A DNA stretch of 64,000 nt from Sinorhizobium mexicanum. GTDB taxonomy: Bacteria; Pseudomonadota; Alphaproteobacteria; Rhizobiales; Rhizobiaceae. The stretch spans positions 558,001 through 622,000 of the forward strand of contig NZ_CP041241.1 of NCBI RefSeq assembly GCF_013488225.1. Reading direction: 5' to 3'. Positions 40,888-50,358 of the stretch are shown piece by piece. Both the position numbers and the translations under genes were made by a program. Within the stretch, counting starts at the first letter, position 1. Each line of letters begins with the position of its first letter. The notes under the pieces were generated by a model that worked only from the letters and a program-made list of their open reading frames with translations, ran no database searches and was not told the DNA's origin.

Positions 40888-41997
40888 ATGGCTTCAGTCA
40901 CCTTGAAAAACGTCAGCAAGAGCTTCGGCGCCTACGACGTCATCCGGTCGATCGATCTGGAAATCGCGGATGGCGAGTTCACGGTGTTCGTCGGCCCGTC
41001 GGGTTGCGGGAAGTCGACGCTTTTGCGCCTGATCGCCGGGCTTGTCCCGGTCTCCGAAGGTGACGTCTTCATCGGTGGCGAGCAGGTGACCGACGTCCCG
41101 GCATCGAAGCGCGGGCTTGCCTTCGTCTTTCAATCTTATGCGCTCTACCCGCACATGAACGTTTCGCGCAACATCAGCTTCGCGCTCGAAACGGCGCGCC
41201 TCGGCAGGGACGAAATCCGCCGCCGGGTGACCAAGGTCGCGGAGATGCTGAAGATCGGCCATCTGCTCGACCGGCGCCCGCGGCAGCTTTCCGGCGGTCA
41301 GCGGCAGCGCGTAGCGATCGGCCGCGCGCTTGTCGGCCAGCCTGAGGTCTTCCTCTTCGATGAACCGCTGTCCAATCTCGACGCCGATCTGCGCATGGAA
41401 ATGCGCTTCGAGATCGCCAAGCTGCATGCCGACGTGAAGACGACGATGATCTATGTGACGCACGACCAGACCGAGGCGATGACGCTCGCCGACCGGATCG
41501 TCATCCTCAATCAGGGGCGCATAGAGCAGGTCGGTCGGCCGAGGGAGCTTTATGACCGGCCGGCAAACAGGTTCGTCGCCGGTTTTCTCGGCAGTCCGCG
41601 CATGAACTTCGCGCCGCTCGACCGCACCGCCTCTGCCGGCGGCGCGCTCCGGGGCATCGGCGGCTTTTACCATGCCGCTGAACCGGTTGACGCCGACAGC
41701 CCTGTCGAGATCGGCCTCAGGCCCGAAGCCCTCAAGCTGGTGAGCGCCGAGACCAAGGGCGCGATCCGCGGAACCTTCGAGCGAATGGAAGACCTCGGCT
41801 ACGAATATGTCTGCTATGTGCGCCTCAGCGAGACGCTGGTCTGGACCGTGCGCTCGACCGGAAGCCCGCCGGCATTTGCAGAGGGGCAGCCGGTCGGGCT
41901 CGCCTGGCAGCCTGAAAACCTCTATCTCTTCGCCGAAGACGGGCGACGGATCGATCACGGCGGCGCCATGCAACTGGCATCGGGAGCTTCGCTGTGA
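40888..41997 (+). CDS. ABC importer ATP-binding protein, MalK/UgpC type
   Basis: A 369-residue ATPase: Walker A GPSGCGKST (36-44), signature LSGGQRQRV (about 134), Walker B VFLFDEPLSNLD, H-loop YVTHDQTEAM, and a C-terminal regulatory OB-like domain (from about 240) as in MalK. ATG 40888 has AAGGA seven bases upstream, and a longer frame to 40756 overlaps the pseudogene. It is followed with overlap by the two permease genes, so the importer is complete (binding protein, ATPase, two permeases) with the pseudogene in the middle. Confidence 0.92.
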   Translation: MASVTLKNVSKSFGAYDVIRSIDLEIADGEFTVFVGPSGCGKSTLLRLIAGLVPVSEGDVFIGGEQVTDVPASKRGLAFVFQSYALYPHMNVSRNISFALETARLGRDEIRRRVTKVAEMLKIGHLLDRRPRQLSGGQRQRVAIGRALVGQPEVFLFDEPLSNLDADLRMEMRFEIAKLHADVKTTMIYVTHDQTEAMTLADRIVILNQGRIEQVGRPRELYDRPANRFVAGFLGSPRMNFAPLDRTASAGGALRGIGGFYHAAEPVDADSPVEIGLRPEALKLVSAETKGAIRGTFERMEDLGYEYVCYVRLSETLVWTVRSTGSPPAFAEGQPVGLAWQPENLYLFAEDGRRIDHGGAMQLASGASL

Positions 41998-42887
41998 GTG
42001 CGGCCGAGAGGATGCGGCGAGAGCAGAACCGCACAGCGTGGCTGTTTCTGCTGCCGCTGATCGTCGCGCTCGTCGGCGTTGCGATCTGGCCGCTCGCGCG
42101 CAGCATCTTCTTTTCCTTCACCGACGCCTTCCTCGACGCGCCGGCGAACTACGGCTTTGTCGGGCTCGACAATTTCATAACCGTCGCCGAGGACCCAGTG
42201 TTCTGGCGCGCGGTCCAGAACACGTTGTTCTTCACGGTCATATCCGTCGGTCTGGAGACGCTGCTGGGATTGGCAATCGCGCTTTTGCTCCACCGGGCTT
42301 TCGTCGGCCGGGGCATCGTCAGGGCAGCTATCCTCGTTCCCTGGGCGATGCCGATGGTTGTCTCGACCCGGATATGGGAGTGGATGCTCAATGACCAGTT
42401 CGGCCTCGTCAACAAGCTGCTGGTGACCCTGGGCCTCGTAGAGAAGGGCATCGCTTGGACCGCCGAACCCTCGCTCATCCTCTATACGGTGATCTTCATC
42501 GATGTCTGGGTGACGACGCCGTTCATGGTGCTGCTCATTCTCGCCGGGCTCCAGCTGATTCCGGAAGAGATCTACGAGGCAGCTGAGGTTTCCGGCGTGC
42601 CGCACTGGAAGCGCTTCTGGTCGATAACGCTGCCGCTCGCGACGCCCGCGATTGGCGTCGCGATGCTGTTTCGCACGCTCGATGCGCTCAGGATGTTCGA
42701 CCTCAGCTATGTGCTCGCGGCCAACAATGAAAACACGATGACGATGTCGATCTATGCCCGCGACCAGTTGATCAGCTTCCAGGACCTCGGCCTCGGCTCG
42801 GCGGCCTCCACCTGGGTGTTCATGATCATCGGGCTGATTGCGATCGTCATTGTTGGCGTCCTGCGCCTCGATCGCGCGACGGGTTGA
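41994..42887 (+). CDS. ABC sugar importer permease, MalF type
   Basis: A 297-residue membrane protein. It begins at GTG 41994, overlapping the ATPase stop. A first hydrophobic segment (AWLFLLPLIVALVGVAIW) and others follow, then an EAA loop (IYEAAEVSGVPHWKRFW with SITLPLA). Length and motifs fit the first permease of a CUT1 importer. Part of a five-gene transport/catabolism operon. Confidence 0.9.
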   Translation: MSAAERMRREQNRTAWLFLLPLIVALVGVAIWPLARSIFFSFTDAFLDAPANYGFVGLDNFITVAEDPVFWRAVQNTLFFTVISVGLETLLGLAIALLLHRAFVGRGIVRAAILVPWAMPMVVSTRIWEWMLNDQFGLVNKLLVTLGLVEKGIAWTAEPSLILYTVIFIDVWVTTPFMVLLILAGLQLIPEEIYEAAEVSGVPHWKRFWSITLPLATPAIGVAMLFRTLDALRMFDLSYVLAANNENTMTMSIYARDQLISFQDLGLGSAASTWVFMIIGLIAIVIVGVLRLDRATG

Positions 42888-42892
42888 CGAAA

Positions 42893-43771
42893 ATGGCAAT
42901 GACGACGGCTGCCACGGCAAAACGCTATTCCAACAGCACCTACCGCACGATCCGGCGCGTGAAGACTTTCGGCCTCTATGCGGGTGTTGCGGCCGTGCTC
43001 GTCTACATGCTCTTTCCCTATTACTGGGCGATCGTATCGTCGACCAAATCCGGCCAGGCGCTCTATCAGTTCAGTCTGCTGCCATCACTGGATTTCGGCA
43101 ACTATTGGCAGTTGTTCCACAATCCGGTTTTCATGGGCGCGCTCATAAATTCCGGTCTCGTCGCTTTCGCGAGTACGATGATCTCGCTGGTGATCGGCAT
43201 TCTCGCTGCCTATGCGCTCGGGCGTCTGCATTTTTCACCCGGCCGGATCATCTTGATTGCCGTCCTGATGATCTCGATTTTCCCGCAGGTGGTGGTGCTC
43301 TCGGGAATGTTCGAAGTTATCGGCTGGCTTGGGCTCTATAACCGCCCGTCAGCGCTCATCGTCTCCTATCTTATTCTCACGCTGCCCTTCACCACCTGGA
43401 TCCTGACGAGCTTCATTCGCGATCTGCCGACCGAGCTCGAGGAGGCGGCGCTCATTGATGGTTGTTCGCGGCTGAGAGTCCTGACCCATGTGCTGCTGCC
43501 GCTGATGGGGCCGGCGATCGCCAGCACCGGGCTGCTCTCGTTCATTCTGGCGTGGAACGAATTCCTGTTCGCGCTCACTTTCATCCTGACCGACGAGAAC
43601 CGGACCGTGCCGGTTGCGATCGGCTTGCTCACCGGCAGCAGCCGCTACGAATATCCGTTCGGCCAGATCATGGCCGCGTCGGTGACCGTCACGTTACCGC
43701 TGCTGGTGCTGGTGCTGATTTTCCAGCGCAAGATCGTCGCTGGCCTGACGTCGGGTGCGGTGAAAGGGTAG
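42893..43771 (+). CDS. ABC sugar importer permease, MalG type
   Basis: A 292-residue permease with several transmembrane segments. The EAA loop is ELEEAALIDGCSR with HVLLPL, characteristic of the second CUT1 permease. ATG 42893 was preferred to TTG 42884, which overlaps the upstream stop; neither has a strong ribosome site, so translational coupling to the MalF-type gene is likely. Last gene of the operon. Confidence 0.9.
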   Translation: MAMTTAATAKRYSNSTYRTIRRVKTFGLYAGVAAVLVYMLFPYYWAIVSSTKSGQALYQFSLLPSLDFGNYWQLFHNPVFMGALINSGLVAFASTMISLVIGILAAYALGRLHFSPGRIILIAVLMISIFPQVVVLSGMFEVIGWLGLYNRPSALIVSYLILTLPFTTWILTSFIRDLPTELEEAALIDGCSRLRVLTHVLLPLMGPAIASTGLLSFILAWNEFLFALTFILTDENRTVPVAIGLLTGSSRYEYPFGQIMAASVTVTLPLLVLVLIFQRKIVAGLTSGAVKG

Positions 43772-43841
43772 CCGTGTTACTGACAGGCCGGCACCGCCCG
43801 CGATTCATGCAGATGATCAAAAAATAGGCGGTGCGTTCGCG

Positions 43842-44048
43842 TTAATTCAGCTTGCCCGGAATGCCGGGGCGATCTTTGGTTTCGGCGCGAACGGCCTCTT
43901 CGTGGTACCAGCAACCGTCGATGGCGGCGGCGCAAATGTCCTGCGCGTCGAGATCCGCCTTCTCGTCCCGGCGATTTTCCACCCTTCTCAAGGGTTTCGC
44001 GGGGAACGGATAAATCGTCGCCGACCTGCGGTACAAACTCTCGGCCAT
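43842..44048 (-). CDS. small hypothetical protein, 68 residues
   Basis: A compact reading frame with a good ribosome site (GGGAGACC, seven bases before ATG 44048). The product is charged, with no hydrophobic helix, and contains ICAAAIDGCWYHEEAVR. I do not recognise a family. The GC bias and start signal suggest a real gene. It is convergent with the importer operon and divergent from glnII. Confidence 0.6.
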   Translation of the reverse strand: MAESLYRRSATIYPFPAKPLRRVENRRDEKADLDAQDICAAAIDGCWYHEEAVRAETKDRPGIPGKLN

Positions 44049-44561
44049 CGTCTGGTCTCCCTTGAGTTCCGTGAGGGATCATAGCGCATCGCATCCGATT
44101 TGCACATAGTTTGCGCGAAATGATGAAAACTCAATCAATTGCGCGCCGTATTTGTGGGCACGTGCTTTCGCGCGATTAAAAATTAACCGCGGCGCGGGAA
44201 TTTTTACGGCGGCCATACGCTTCCGACGCAAATCTGGCTTCGCCCCGCCGTGTGGTTCGATGGCGTCGGTCCGACGCGGCGGGAGCTTGGCCCGGTGCGA
44301 TGCGGGGCTGAGCCGAAATCAACTAACCGATTGACTCTATTACAGCGTTCCAGCTGCCTAGCGGGCAGTGGATGGCTCCGCGCTCGGACCCGGGATCCGG
44401 GCCGTCATTCAATTCGTTCATCATCGGCGGGCCGCAAGGACCGAACTGGCACGCAAAATGCTTGAGCAGTTCCGGATCCCTGGCGGTCAGCGCTTCGCAA
44501 GCGTGTCTGTCCGTCAGGATTTGTTCAAAGCCTCGCAACACCACGTTATGAGAGATTCGCA
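44049..44561. other. glnII upstream region
   Basis: About 500 bases without a supported gene. It carries an AT-rich stretch at 44150-44220, and the sigma-54 promoter at 44447-44461 near the gene. Enhancer sites for NtrC would be expected upstream, but I could not assign them with confidence. Confidence 0.45.
44447..44461 (+). promoter_or_regulatory. sigma-54 promoter of glnII
   Basis: TGGCACGCAAAATGC has GG at 44448-44449 and GC at 44460-44461 with exactly ten bases between, and matches the TGGCACG-N4-TTGC consensus except for one base in the -12 part. Transcription of glnII under NtrC control at nitrogen limitation is established for rhizobia; the match here supports that. Confidence 0.8.
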
Positions 44562-45602
44562 ATGACAAAGTATAAGCTCGAGTATATCTGGCTCGACGGC
44601 TGCACCCCGGTACCGAACCTGCGCGGAAAAACGCAGGTCAAGGAGTTTGATGCATTCCCGACGCTCGAGCAGCTCCCGCTCTGGGGGTTCGATGGTAGCT
44701 CGACGATGCAGGCCGAAGGTCGCAGCTCCGATTGTGTGTTGAAACCGGTCGCGATCTATCCGGACCCGGTTCGCACCAACGGCGTACTGGTCATGTGCGA
44801 AGTCATGATGCCCGATGGCAAGACCCCGCATCCGTCGAACAGCCGCGCGACGATCCTTGACGACGATGGCGCCTGGTTCGGTTTCGAGCAGGAATACTTC
44901 TTCTACAAGAACGGCCGCCCGCTCGGCTTCCCGGAGCAGGGCTATCCGGCGCCCCAAGGCCCGTACTACACCGGCGTCGGCTACAAGAACGTCGGCGACA
45001 TCGCACGCCAGATCGTCGAAGAGCACCTCGACATCTGCCTGGCTGCCGGCATCAACCATGAAGGCATCAATGCCGAAGTCGCCAAGGGCCAGTGGGAATT
45101 CCAGGTCTTCGGCAAGGGCTCGAAAAAGGCTGCCGACGAAGTCTGGATGGCTCGCTACCTGCTGCAGCGCCTGACGGAAAAGTACGGCATCGACATCGAG
45201 TGGCATTGCAAGCCCCTCGGCGACACCGACTGGAACGGCTCGGGCATGCACTGCAACTTCTCGACCGCCTATATGCGCGAAGTCGGCGGCAAGGACTACT
45301 TCGAGGCGCTGATGGCTGCCTTCGACAAGAACCTGCATGAGCACATCGCCGTCTATGGCCCGGACAACCACCTGCGCCTGACCGGCAAGCATGAGACGGC
45401 GCCGTGGAACAAGTTCAGCTATGGCGTGGCCGACCGCGGTGCATCGATCCGCGTTCCGCACAGCTTCGTCAACAACGGCTACCGCGGCTACCTCGAAGAC
45501 CGCCGCCCGAACTCCCAGGGTTGCCCCTACCAGATCGCTTCGCAGGTCCTGAAGACCATCTCGACCGTTCCGATCGAAGGCAGCGTCGCGAAAGTCGCAT
45601 AA
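44562..45602 (+). CDS. glnII: glutamine synthetase type II
   Basis: A 346-residue octameric eukaryote-type glutamine synthetase, much shorter than GSI (about 470). It has FDGSSTMQA near 44, FGFEQEYFFY near 108, EVAKGQWEFQ, GSGMHCNFSTAY and the NGYRGYLEDRRPN C-terminal region. It makes glutamine from glutamate, NH4+ and ATP. GSII is not regulated by adenylylation. The upstream sigma-54 promoter fits nitrogen control. A strong terminator follows. Confidence 0.97.
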   Translation: MTKYKLEYIWLDGCTPVPNLRGKTQVKEFDAFPTLEQLPLWGFDGSSTMQAEGRSSDCVLKPVAIYPDPVRTNGVLVMCEVMMPDGKTPHPSNSRATILDDDGAWFGFEQEYFFYKNGRPLGFPEQGYPAPQGPYYTGVGYKNVGDIARQIVEEHLDICLAAGINHEGINAEVAKGQWEFQVFGKGSKKAADEVWMARYLLQRLTEKYGIDIEWHCKPLGDTDWNGSGMHCNFSTAYMREVGGKDYFEALMAAFDKNLHEHIAVYGPDNHLRLTGKHETAPWNKFSYGVADRGASIRVPHSFVNNGYRGYLEDRRPNSQGCPYQIASQVLKTISTVPIEGSVAKVA

Positions 45603-45613
45603 ACACTCCCCGC

Positions 45614-45648
45614 GGCGCCGACGCGAATGTCGGCGCCGTGTCTCTTTC
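45614..45648 (+). terminator. terminator after glnII
   Basis: CGGCGCCGAC (45614-45623) pairs with GTCGGCGCCG (45630-45639), loop GCGAAT, followed by TGTCTCTTTC. Confidence 0.8.
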
Positions 45649-45710
45649 TCCCGGTCACTATCGTTTCTCTCCCGGGATCCGCAGGCGATCAGGAATACCC
45701 ATCGCCGCTT

Positions 45711-46484
45711 TCAGGGCGTTCTTGTGTCGAGGATCCAGTCGACCGCTTCGGAAAGATCACGAAGCGTCGCGGTCGGCACCGGCTCGAACCGGCGCTCGTC
45801 GCCTTCGCGGTATTTGCCTGTGCGCACCAGCACGGCATGTCCCAAACCTGCCTGCAGCGCGCCCGCCACATCCGTTTCGGCGTCGTCACCCACCATGACG
45901 GCTTGGTCGTCCGGACAACTCATCGTTGCGAGCGCAGACCGGAAGAATGGCTGCGACGGCTTCCCGAGCACAATCGCGCTCTTCTGGCTGGCGAATTCCA
46001 GTCCTGTCACGAACGCTCCCGCGTCGAGGCTGAGCTTTCCATCGGAATCCCTGAAAGTCCTGTTCGGGGCGAGCGCCAGCAATTCCGCGCCGGCAATCAA
46101 TTCGCGAAACGCCGCGTTGAGCGCCGGATAATCGAAAGCCTCTCCCGCATCACCGACAACGACGGCCTTCGGCAGACCGGCGCTGAGATCGGCGAATTCC
46201 TGTACGAGATTAGGATGGACAAGCAGATGTGGCGATCGGCCATGCTCGGCAAGCCATCGGCGTGCCGCCTCAGCCGGCGTGAAGACTTCGTCGGCCGCCA
46301 CGGAAAGGCCCAGCCGGGCGAGCCGGTCAAGAACGGCTGGTTTGGTTGAGCGGGTGGTGTTGCTGACGAAGCGCATGGGAAGGCCGGCGTCCCGCAAGCG
46401 GCGAACGGCGTCTGTTGCGCCAGGCACGGCCTCTTCGCCGTCATAGATGACGCCAGCAAGGTCCAAGAGTACACCGCTGATCAT
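45711..46484 (-). CDS. HAD superfamily (class IIA) phosphatase, LHPP-like
   Basis: A 257-residue HAD hydrolase. Motif I is DLAGVIYDG, with Asp nucleophile D8 and Ala where many members have Asp. Motif II is FVSNTTRSTK, and motifs III and IV are LGKPSQPFF and MVGDDAETDVAGA. The large capping region follows motif II, as in class IIA enzymes. It resembles LHPP/HDHD2-type phosphatases and 4-nitrophenylphosphatase-like proteins. Convergent with glnII; substrate unknown. Confidence 0.85.
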   Translation of the reverse strand: MISGVLLDLAGVIYDGEEAVPGATDAVRRLRDAGLPMRFVSNTTRSTKPAVLDRLARLGLSVAADEVFTPAEAARRWLAEHGRSPHLLVHPNLVQEFADLSAGLPKAVVVGDAGEAFDYPALNAAFRELIAGAELLALAPNRTFRDSDGKLSLDAGAFVTGLEFASQKSAIVLGKPSQPFFRSALATMSCPDDQAVMVGDDAETDVAGALQAGLGHAVLVRTGKYREGDERRFEPVPTATLRDLSEAVDWILDTRTP

Positions 46485-46765
46485 CTGAGCAGGATGACAT
46501 GGAGGCGTGCGGGGTCAAGGTCCGGCAATCCGCAGCGTCACCCGGTGGCTGCGCTGTGTGCCAGCCGGCGATCAATGCCGCGGTCGCTCGCTTCTACTGG
46601 GATTTTCCACGTGCTACCGCGGGGGCAGAATTGAGTTGGGGTCTGGTGCCGAGCGTTAGAGTAACCTCGGCTTCGTCGAGCGAGGCGCTTCGCCCGCCGA
46701 ACGGTATTTCGGCGGGCTATCCGGCAGTCGGCTGGATAGCCAGGATCTTGGCGTGCCGCACGGCG

Positions 46766-46936
46766 TTAGCCGCGGCGGATGTCCGGGAAGGTTGCCGGGT
46801 CGATGCCGAGGGTACGCAGGTCGCGCGCATTCGGGCGGCGGTGGCCTTCGACGGCGGCGGCAGCAGCATTCGCAGCACCGAGAACGGCGAAGGCGCGGCC
46901 AATGAAACCCATGCGGTTCTTGGTGGTGGCAGTCAT
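46766..46936 (-). CDS. small DUF1127-like protein, 56 residues
   Basis: Translation gives an alanine-rich N-terminal helix (MGFIGRAFAVLGAANAAA) followed by RRPNARDLRTLGIDPATFPDIRRG, whose second half parallels the DUF1127 block (R-E/D-L-x-x-LGI-x-x-x-x-x-DI). The conserved tryptophan and RxYR helix are absent, so it is at most a diverged relative. ATG 46936 has AAAGAG directly before it, a weak site. Unassigned function. Confidence 0.55.
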   Translation of the reverse strand: MTATTKNRMGFIGRAFAVLGAANAAAAAVEGHRRPNARDLRTLGIDPATFPDIRRG

Positions 46937-47082
46937 CTCTTTGCTCGCTTTCGTTTTCTATTCGATGAGCAAAAGATGGGTTCGGGCAGGTGTTTTTGCA
47001 ATGCACAAAACCTCACGCCAGCCATGCAGCGCAAGCACGCCCGCGAGCGATGAGGCGGGTGGCCCTAAAGCTTTGGGGGAGG

Positions 47083-47129
47083 ACGAAAATTGGAGCGGAA
47101 AGAGGGCTGCCCCTCCCTCTTCCCGCTCC
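47083..47129 (-). terminator. terminator of the tctCBA operon
   Basis: Read on the minus strand: GGAGCGGGAAGAGGG (47129-47115) pairs with CCCTCTTTCCGCTCC (47106-47092) at 14 of 15 positions, followed by AATTTTCG. Confidence 0.8.
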
Positions 47130-47154
47130 GTGAAGCGCCTTGGGAGGCGGAAGG

Positions 47155-48672
47155 CTAGTCCTCGCTGGCCGCGAGTTGCGCAAGCACCTGGCCGCGCCCG
47201 CGAGCTCTCAGGATGAGCGGCACGATGAGGGCCAAGGCGGCGATCACCAGAAGCACTGCCGCGATCGGCGAGGTGAAGAGTACGGTCATGTCGCCTTGGC
47301 TGATCGAAAGCGCCCGGCGCAGCTGCTGCTCGGCGAGCGGCCCGAGGATCAGGCCGACGACGACCGGGGCGATCGGATAGCCGAAGACGCGCATGACGTA
47401 GCCCAGGAGGCCGAAGGCGAGCAGCATGCCGAGTTCGAACACCGAAGGATTGGCGCCGATCGTGCCAAGCGTCGCGAACAAAAGGATGCCCGCGTAAAGC
47501 CAGGGCTTCGGGATGGTCAGGAGCTTCACCCAGAGGCCGATCAGCGGCAGGTTCAGGACCAGCAGCATCAAGTTGGCGATCAGCAGGCTCGCGATCAGTC
47601 CCCAGACGAGCTGCGGATTGGTGGCGAACAATAGCGGTCCGGGCTGGAGGCCATATTGCTGGAAGCCAGCCAGCATGATCGCGGCAGTCGCCGTCGTCGG
47701 CAGGCCGAGCGTCAGCAGCGGCACGAGCGTGCCGGCGGCCGAGGCGTTGTTGGCCGCTTCCGGCCCGGCCACGCCTTCGATGGCGCCATTGCCGAACTCT
47801 TCGGGATGTTTCGTCAGGCGCTTCTCGGCTGCATAGGAGAGAAAGGTGCCGATTTCGGCGCCGCCGGCCGGCATGGCGCCGATCGGGAAGCCGATCACGG
47901 TGCCGCGCAGCCACGGCTTCCAGGAGCGCGCCCAGTCCGCAGCATTCATCCAGACGGAGCCCTTCACGGCTTCGACCTTGTCCGGGCCGCGATCGCCCTG
48001 GGCGGCGATGTAAAGGGTCTCGCCGATCGCGAACATGGCGACTGCGAGCGTCGTCACCTCGATGCCGTCGAGCAGGTCGGGCACGCCGAAGGAAAGGCGT
48101 GCCTGGCCGGTCAATTGGTCGATGCCGATGCAGGCGAGTGTCAGGCCGACAAACAGGGAGGTGAGGCCGCGCAGCGTCGAGTCTCCGAAAGCCGAAGAGA
48201 CCGTGACGAAGGCAAGCACCATCAGCGCGAAATACTCGCGCGGGCCGAAGACGAGTGCGAGTTTGACGATGTACGGCGCGATGAAAGCGAGCGCGAGTGT
48301 CGCGATGAGACCGGCGACGAAGGAGCCGATTGCAGCGGTTGCCAATGCCGGGCCACCGCGTCCGGCGCGCGCCATCTTGTTGCCCTCGAGCGCGGTGACG
48401 ATTGAGGAGCTTTCACCGGGCGTGTTGAGCAGGATCGACGTTGTCGATCCACCATACATGCCGCCGTAGTAGATGCCGGCAAACATGATCAGCGAGCCGC
48501 CCGGATCGAGCTTGTAAGTGACGGGCAGCAGCAGCGCCACGGTCAAGGCCGGGCCGATGCCGGGAAGGACGCCGACGGCGGTGCCGAGCGTGACGCCGAT
48601 CAGCGCGTAAACAAGATTCATCGGCTGGACCGCAACGAGCAGGCCCTGCAGCAGGAAATCAAAAGTACCCAT
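47155..48672 (-). CDS. tctA: tripartite tricarboxylate transporter, large permease
   Basis: A 505-residue membrane protein with about 11-12 hydrophobic segments and the TctA signature regions: [17 protein letters not shown] near 40, [24 protein letters not shown] near 65-90, and the later [15 protein letters not shown] and [15 protein letters not shown]. It works with TctB and TctC in Na+- or H+-driven uptake of citrate-like tricarboxylates. It is the last gene of tctCBA, 14 bases after tctB. A terminator follows. Confidence 0.93.
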   Translation of the reverse strand: MGTFDFLLQGLLVAVQPMNLVYALIGVTLGTAVGVLPGIGPALTVALLLPVTYKLDPGGSLIMFAGIYYGGMYGGSTTSILLNTPGESSSIVTALEGNKMARAGRGGPALATAAIGSFVAGLIATLALAFIAPYIVKLALVFGPREYFALMVLAFVTVSSAFGDSTLRGLTSLFVGLTLACIGIDQLTGQARLSFGVPDLLDGIEVTTLAVAMFAIGETLYIAAQGDRGPDKVEAVKGSVWMNAADWARSWKPWLRGTVIGFPIGAMPAGGAEIGTFLSYAAEKRLTKHPEEFGNGAIEGVAGPEAANNASAAGTLVPLLTLGLPTTATAAIMLAGFQQYGLQPGPLLFATNPQLVWGLIASLLIANLMLLVLNLPLIGLWVKLLTIPKPWLYAGILLFATLGTIGANPSVFELGMLLAFGLLGYVMRVFGYPIAPVVVGLILGPLAEQQLRRALSISQGDMTVLFTSPIAAVLLVIAALALIVPLILRARGRGQVLAQLAASED

Positions 48673-48686
48673 GGTCGTCGGGTCCC

Positions 48687-49181
48687 TCAGAAGAATAGGC
48701 GTTCAAGCGGCCCTGCGGGCAGCGACAATTGCAGGAGCTTGGCGAAGATCAGCCAGACGATGAAGCTGACCGCGATGCCGACCGGCACGGTGACCCAGAG
48801 CATGCGCTTGCCGAAGCCGCGCGCCGTCATGGCAAAGAGAATGCCGGTCCCAATCGAGAAGCCGAGCGTGTTGAGCAGCAGCATCTGGGCGGCGAGACCG
48901 CCGACGATCCAGAAGACAGGGCCGAACTCCTGATGCTCTCGCTCGTGACCGAAGTCGCCCCTCGCTGCTTCGACGGCGGTCCAGATCGCGAGGCCGATGA
49001 GACAGCAGGCGATCACATAGGGAACCGTGGTGGGGCCGATCTGCGAATAGCCGGCGAGCCCAGCCAGGCGCGAAACGTCCCAGAAGATCAGGCCGGCGAT
49101 GAGTGCCAGAACGACGGCGATGATGAGCGCCGCCCTGTCAGGGCGGCGCGTCTCGACGGAAGGGTGGTTCCCCTTGTTCAT
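48687..49181 (-). CDS. tctB: tripartite tricarboxylate transporter, small membrane subunit
   Basis: A 164-residue protein with four hydrophobic segments ([66 protein letters not shown]), as expected for TctB. Its start overlaps the tctC stop by four bases. Sequence conservation in TctB is always low, so the assignment rests mainly on context. Confidence 0.88.
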   Translation of the reverse strand: MNKGNHPSVETRRPDRAALIIAVVLALIAGLIFWDVSRLAGLAGYSQIGPTTVPYVIACCLIGLAIWTAVEAARGDFGHEREHQEFGPVFWIVGGLAAQMLLLNTLGFSIGTGILFAMTARGFGKRMLWVTVPVGIAVSFIVWLIFAKLLQLSLPAGPLERLFF

Positions 49182-50122
49182 TTGACCAGTCCAATGTCCT
49201 TGAGGACGGTTTCGGTTGCCGAAACGTCCTTCGAGAGCTGCGCATTGAAGGCGTCGCCGGCGAGATAGGTGTCCTGCCAGCCCTTCGTCTTCAAGACCTC
49301 CTGCCAGCCTGCGGACTTGGCGAGCTTTTCGATGTCGGCGGAGACGGCGGCCTTCTGCTCGTCGGTGAGGCCGGGGGCGGCCGCGACCATGCGCCAGTTT
49401 TCAACCACGACGTCGACGCCGGATTCCTTCAGTGTCGGTGCATCGATACTTGGGAGGCGCTCGGCGCTCGATACCGCAAGAAGGCGGAGTGTGCCGGCCT
49501 TGACCTGCGATTCGAATTCGCCATAGCCGGAAATGCCTGCGGTCACCTGGCTGCCGAGAATGGCGGCCAGCGCTTCACCACCGCCGGAATAGGCGATGTA
49601 GTTGATCTTCGTCGGATCGACGCCAGCAGCCTTGGCGATGAGGCCGACGGCGATGTGGTCGGTGCCGCCGGCAGAGCCGCCAGCCCAGGAAACGGCGCCC
49701 GGATCCTTCTTGAGCGCCGCGACGAGATCGGCCATCGACTTGATTTCGGAAGCTGCCGGAACGACGATCGCCTCGTATTCGCCCGTCAGACGCGCGATCG
49801 GCGTCACATCCTTGAGGGTCACCGGCGAATTGTTGGTGAGAATGGCGCCCACCATGACGTAGCCGCCGACGAGGAGCGCGTTCGGGTTGCCCTTCTGCTG
49901 GCTGGCGAACTGCGCAAGCCCGATAGTGCCGCCGGCGCCGGGAACGTTCTGCACCTGGACATTGCCGGAAATGCCTTCCTGCTGCATGACGGTCTGCAGC
50001 GAACGGGCTGTCTGATCCCAGCCGCCGCCGGGGTTGGCCGGCGCGATGATCGTGTAGTCGGCGGCATATGCCGGAAGCGCCAGGGCGCCAGCGAGAATGG
50101 ATGCCAGGAAGAAGTGTTTCAA
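49178..50122 (-). CDS. tctC: tripartite tricarboxylate transporter, periplasmic binding protein
   Basis: A 314-residue protein with a Sec signal (HFFLASILAGALALPAYA). The TctC/Bug-family core has APANPGGGWDQTAR near 28, VPGAGGTIGLAQF near 64, and WAGGSAGGTDHIAVGLI near 145. The start is TTG at 50122 with GGAGG six bases upstream. It probably binds citrate or a related carboxylate. A TGTCAG direct repeat about 180 bases upstream fits control by the TctD regulator. Confidence 0.92.
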   Translation of the reverse strand: MKHFFLASILAGALALPAYAADYTIIAPANPGGGWDQTARSLQTVMQQEGISGNVQVQNVPGAGGTIGLAQFASQQKGNPNALLVGGYVMVGAILTNNSPVTLKDVTPIARLTGEYEAIVVPAASEIKSMADLVAALKKDPGAVSWAGGSAGGTDHIAVGLIAKAAGVDPTKINYIAYSGGGEALAAILGSQVTAGISGYGEFESQVKAGTLRLLAVSSAERLPSIDAPTLKESGVDVVVENWRMVAAAPGLTDEQKAAVSADIEKLAKSAGWQEVLKTKGWQDTYLAGDAFNAQLSKDVSATETVLKDIGLVK

Positions 50123-50286
50123 GGTCGGTCCTCCGTAGGGCGCGTTTGATCGCGCGTGCGTTGATTATCGTCGCGTACGGGAGAAGCAGGTGGCTGGTTT
50201 TTGCGCCAGCCGCTGACCGTGGTGGTGGTTCCTCCCGATGCGCTGCTGATGGCCCGCCTCCACGGATCATCAGCGTTCCCTAAGCC

Positions 50287-50314
50287 ACCATAGAAAGCTG
50301 ACATTAACCTGACA
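50287..50314 (-). promoter_or_regulatory. candidate TctD site and promoter of tctC
   Basis: On the minus strand TGTCAG (50314-50309) and TGTCAG (50303-50298) are repeated with 11-base periodicity, the spacing of OmpR/PhoB-type response regulator sites. A -10-like TATGGT (50292-50287) follows 5 bases on, with no good -35 box. This is typical of an activator-dependent promoter. Confidence 0.6.
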
Positions 50315-50358
50315 TCAAGTCGGTCTTGCGTAAATGGATTGTTCGGCTTGCAGAAACG

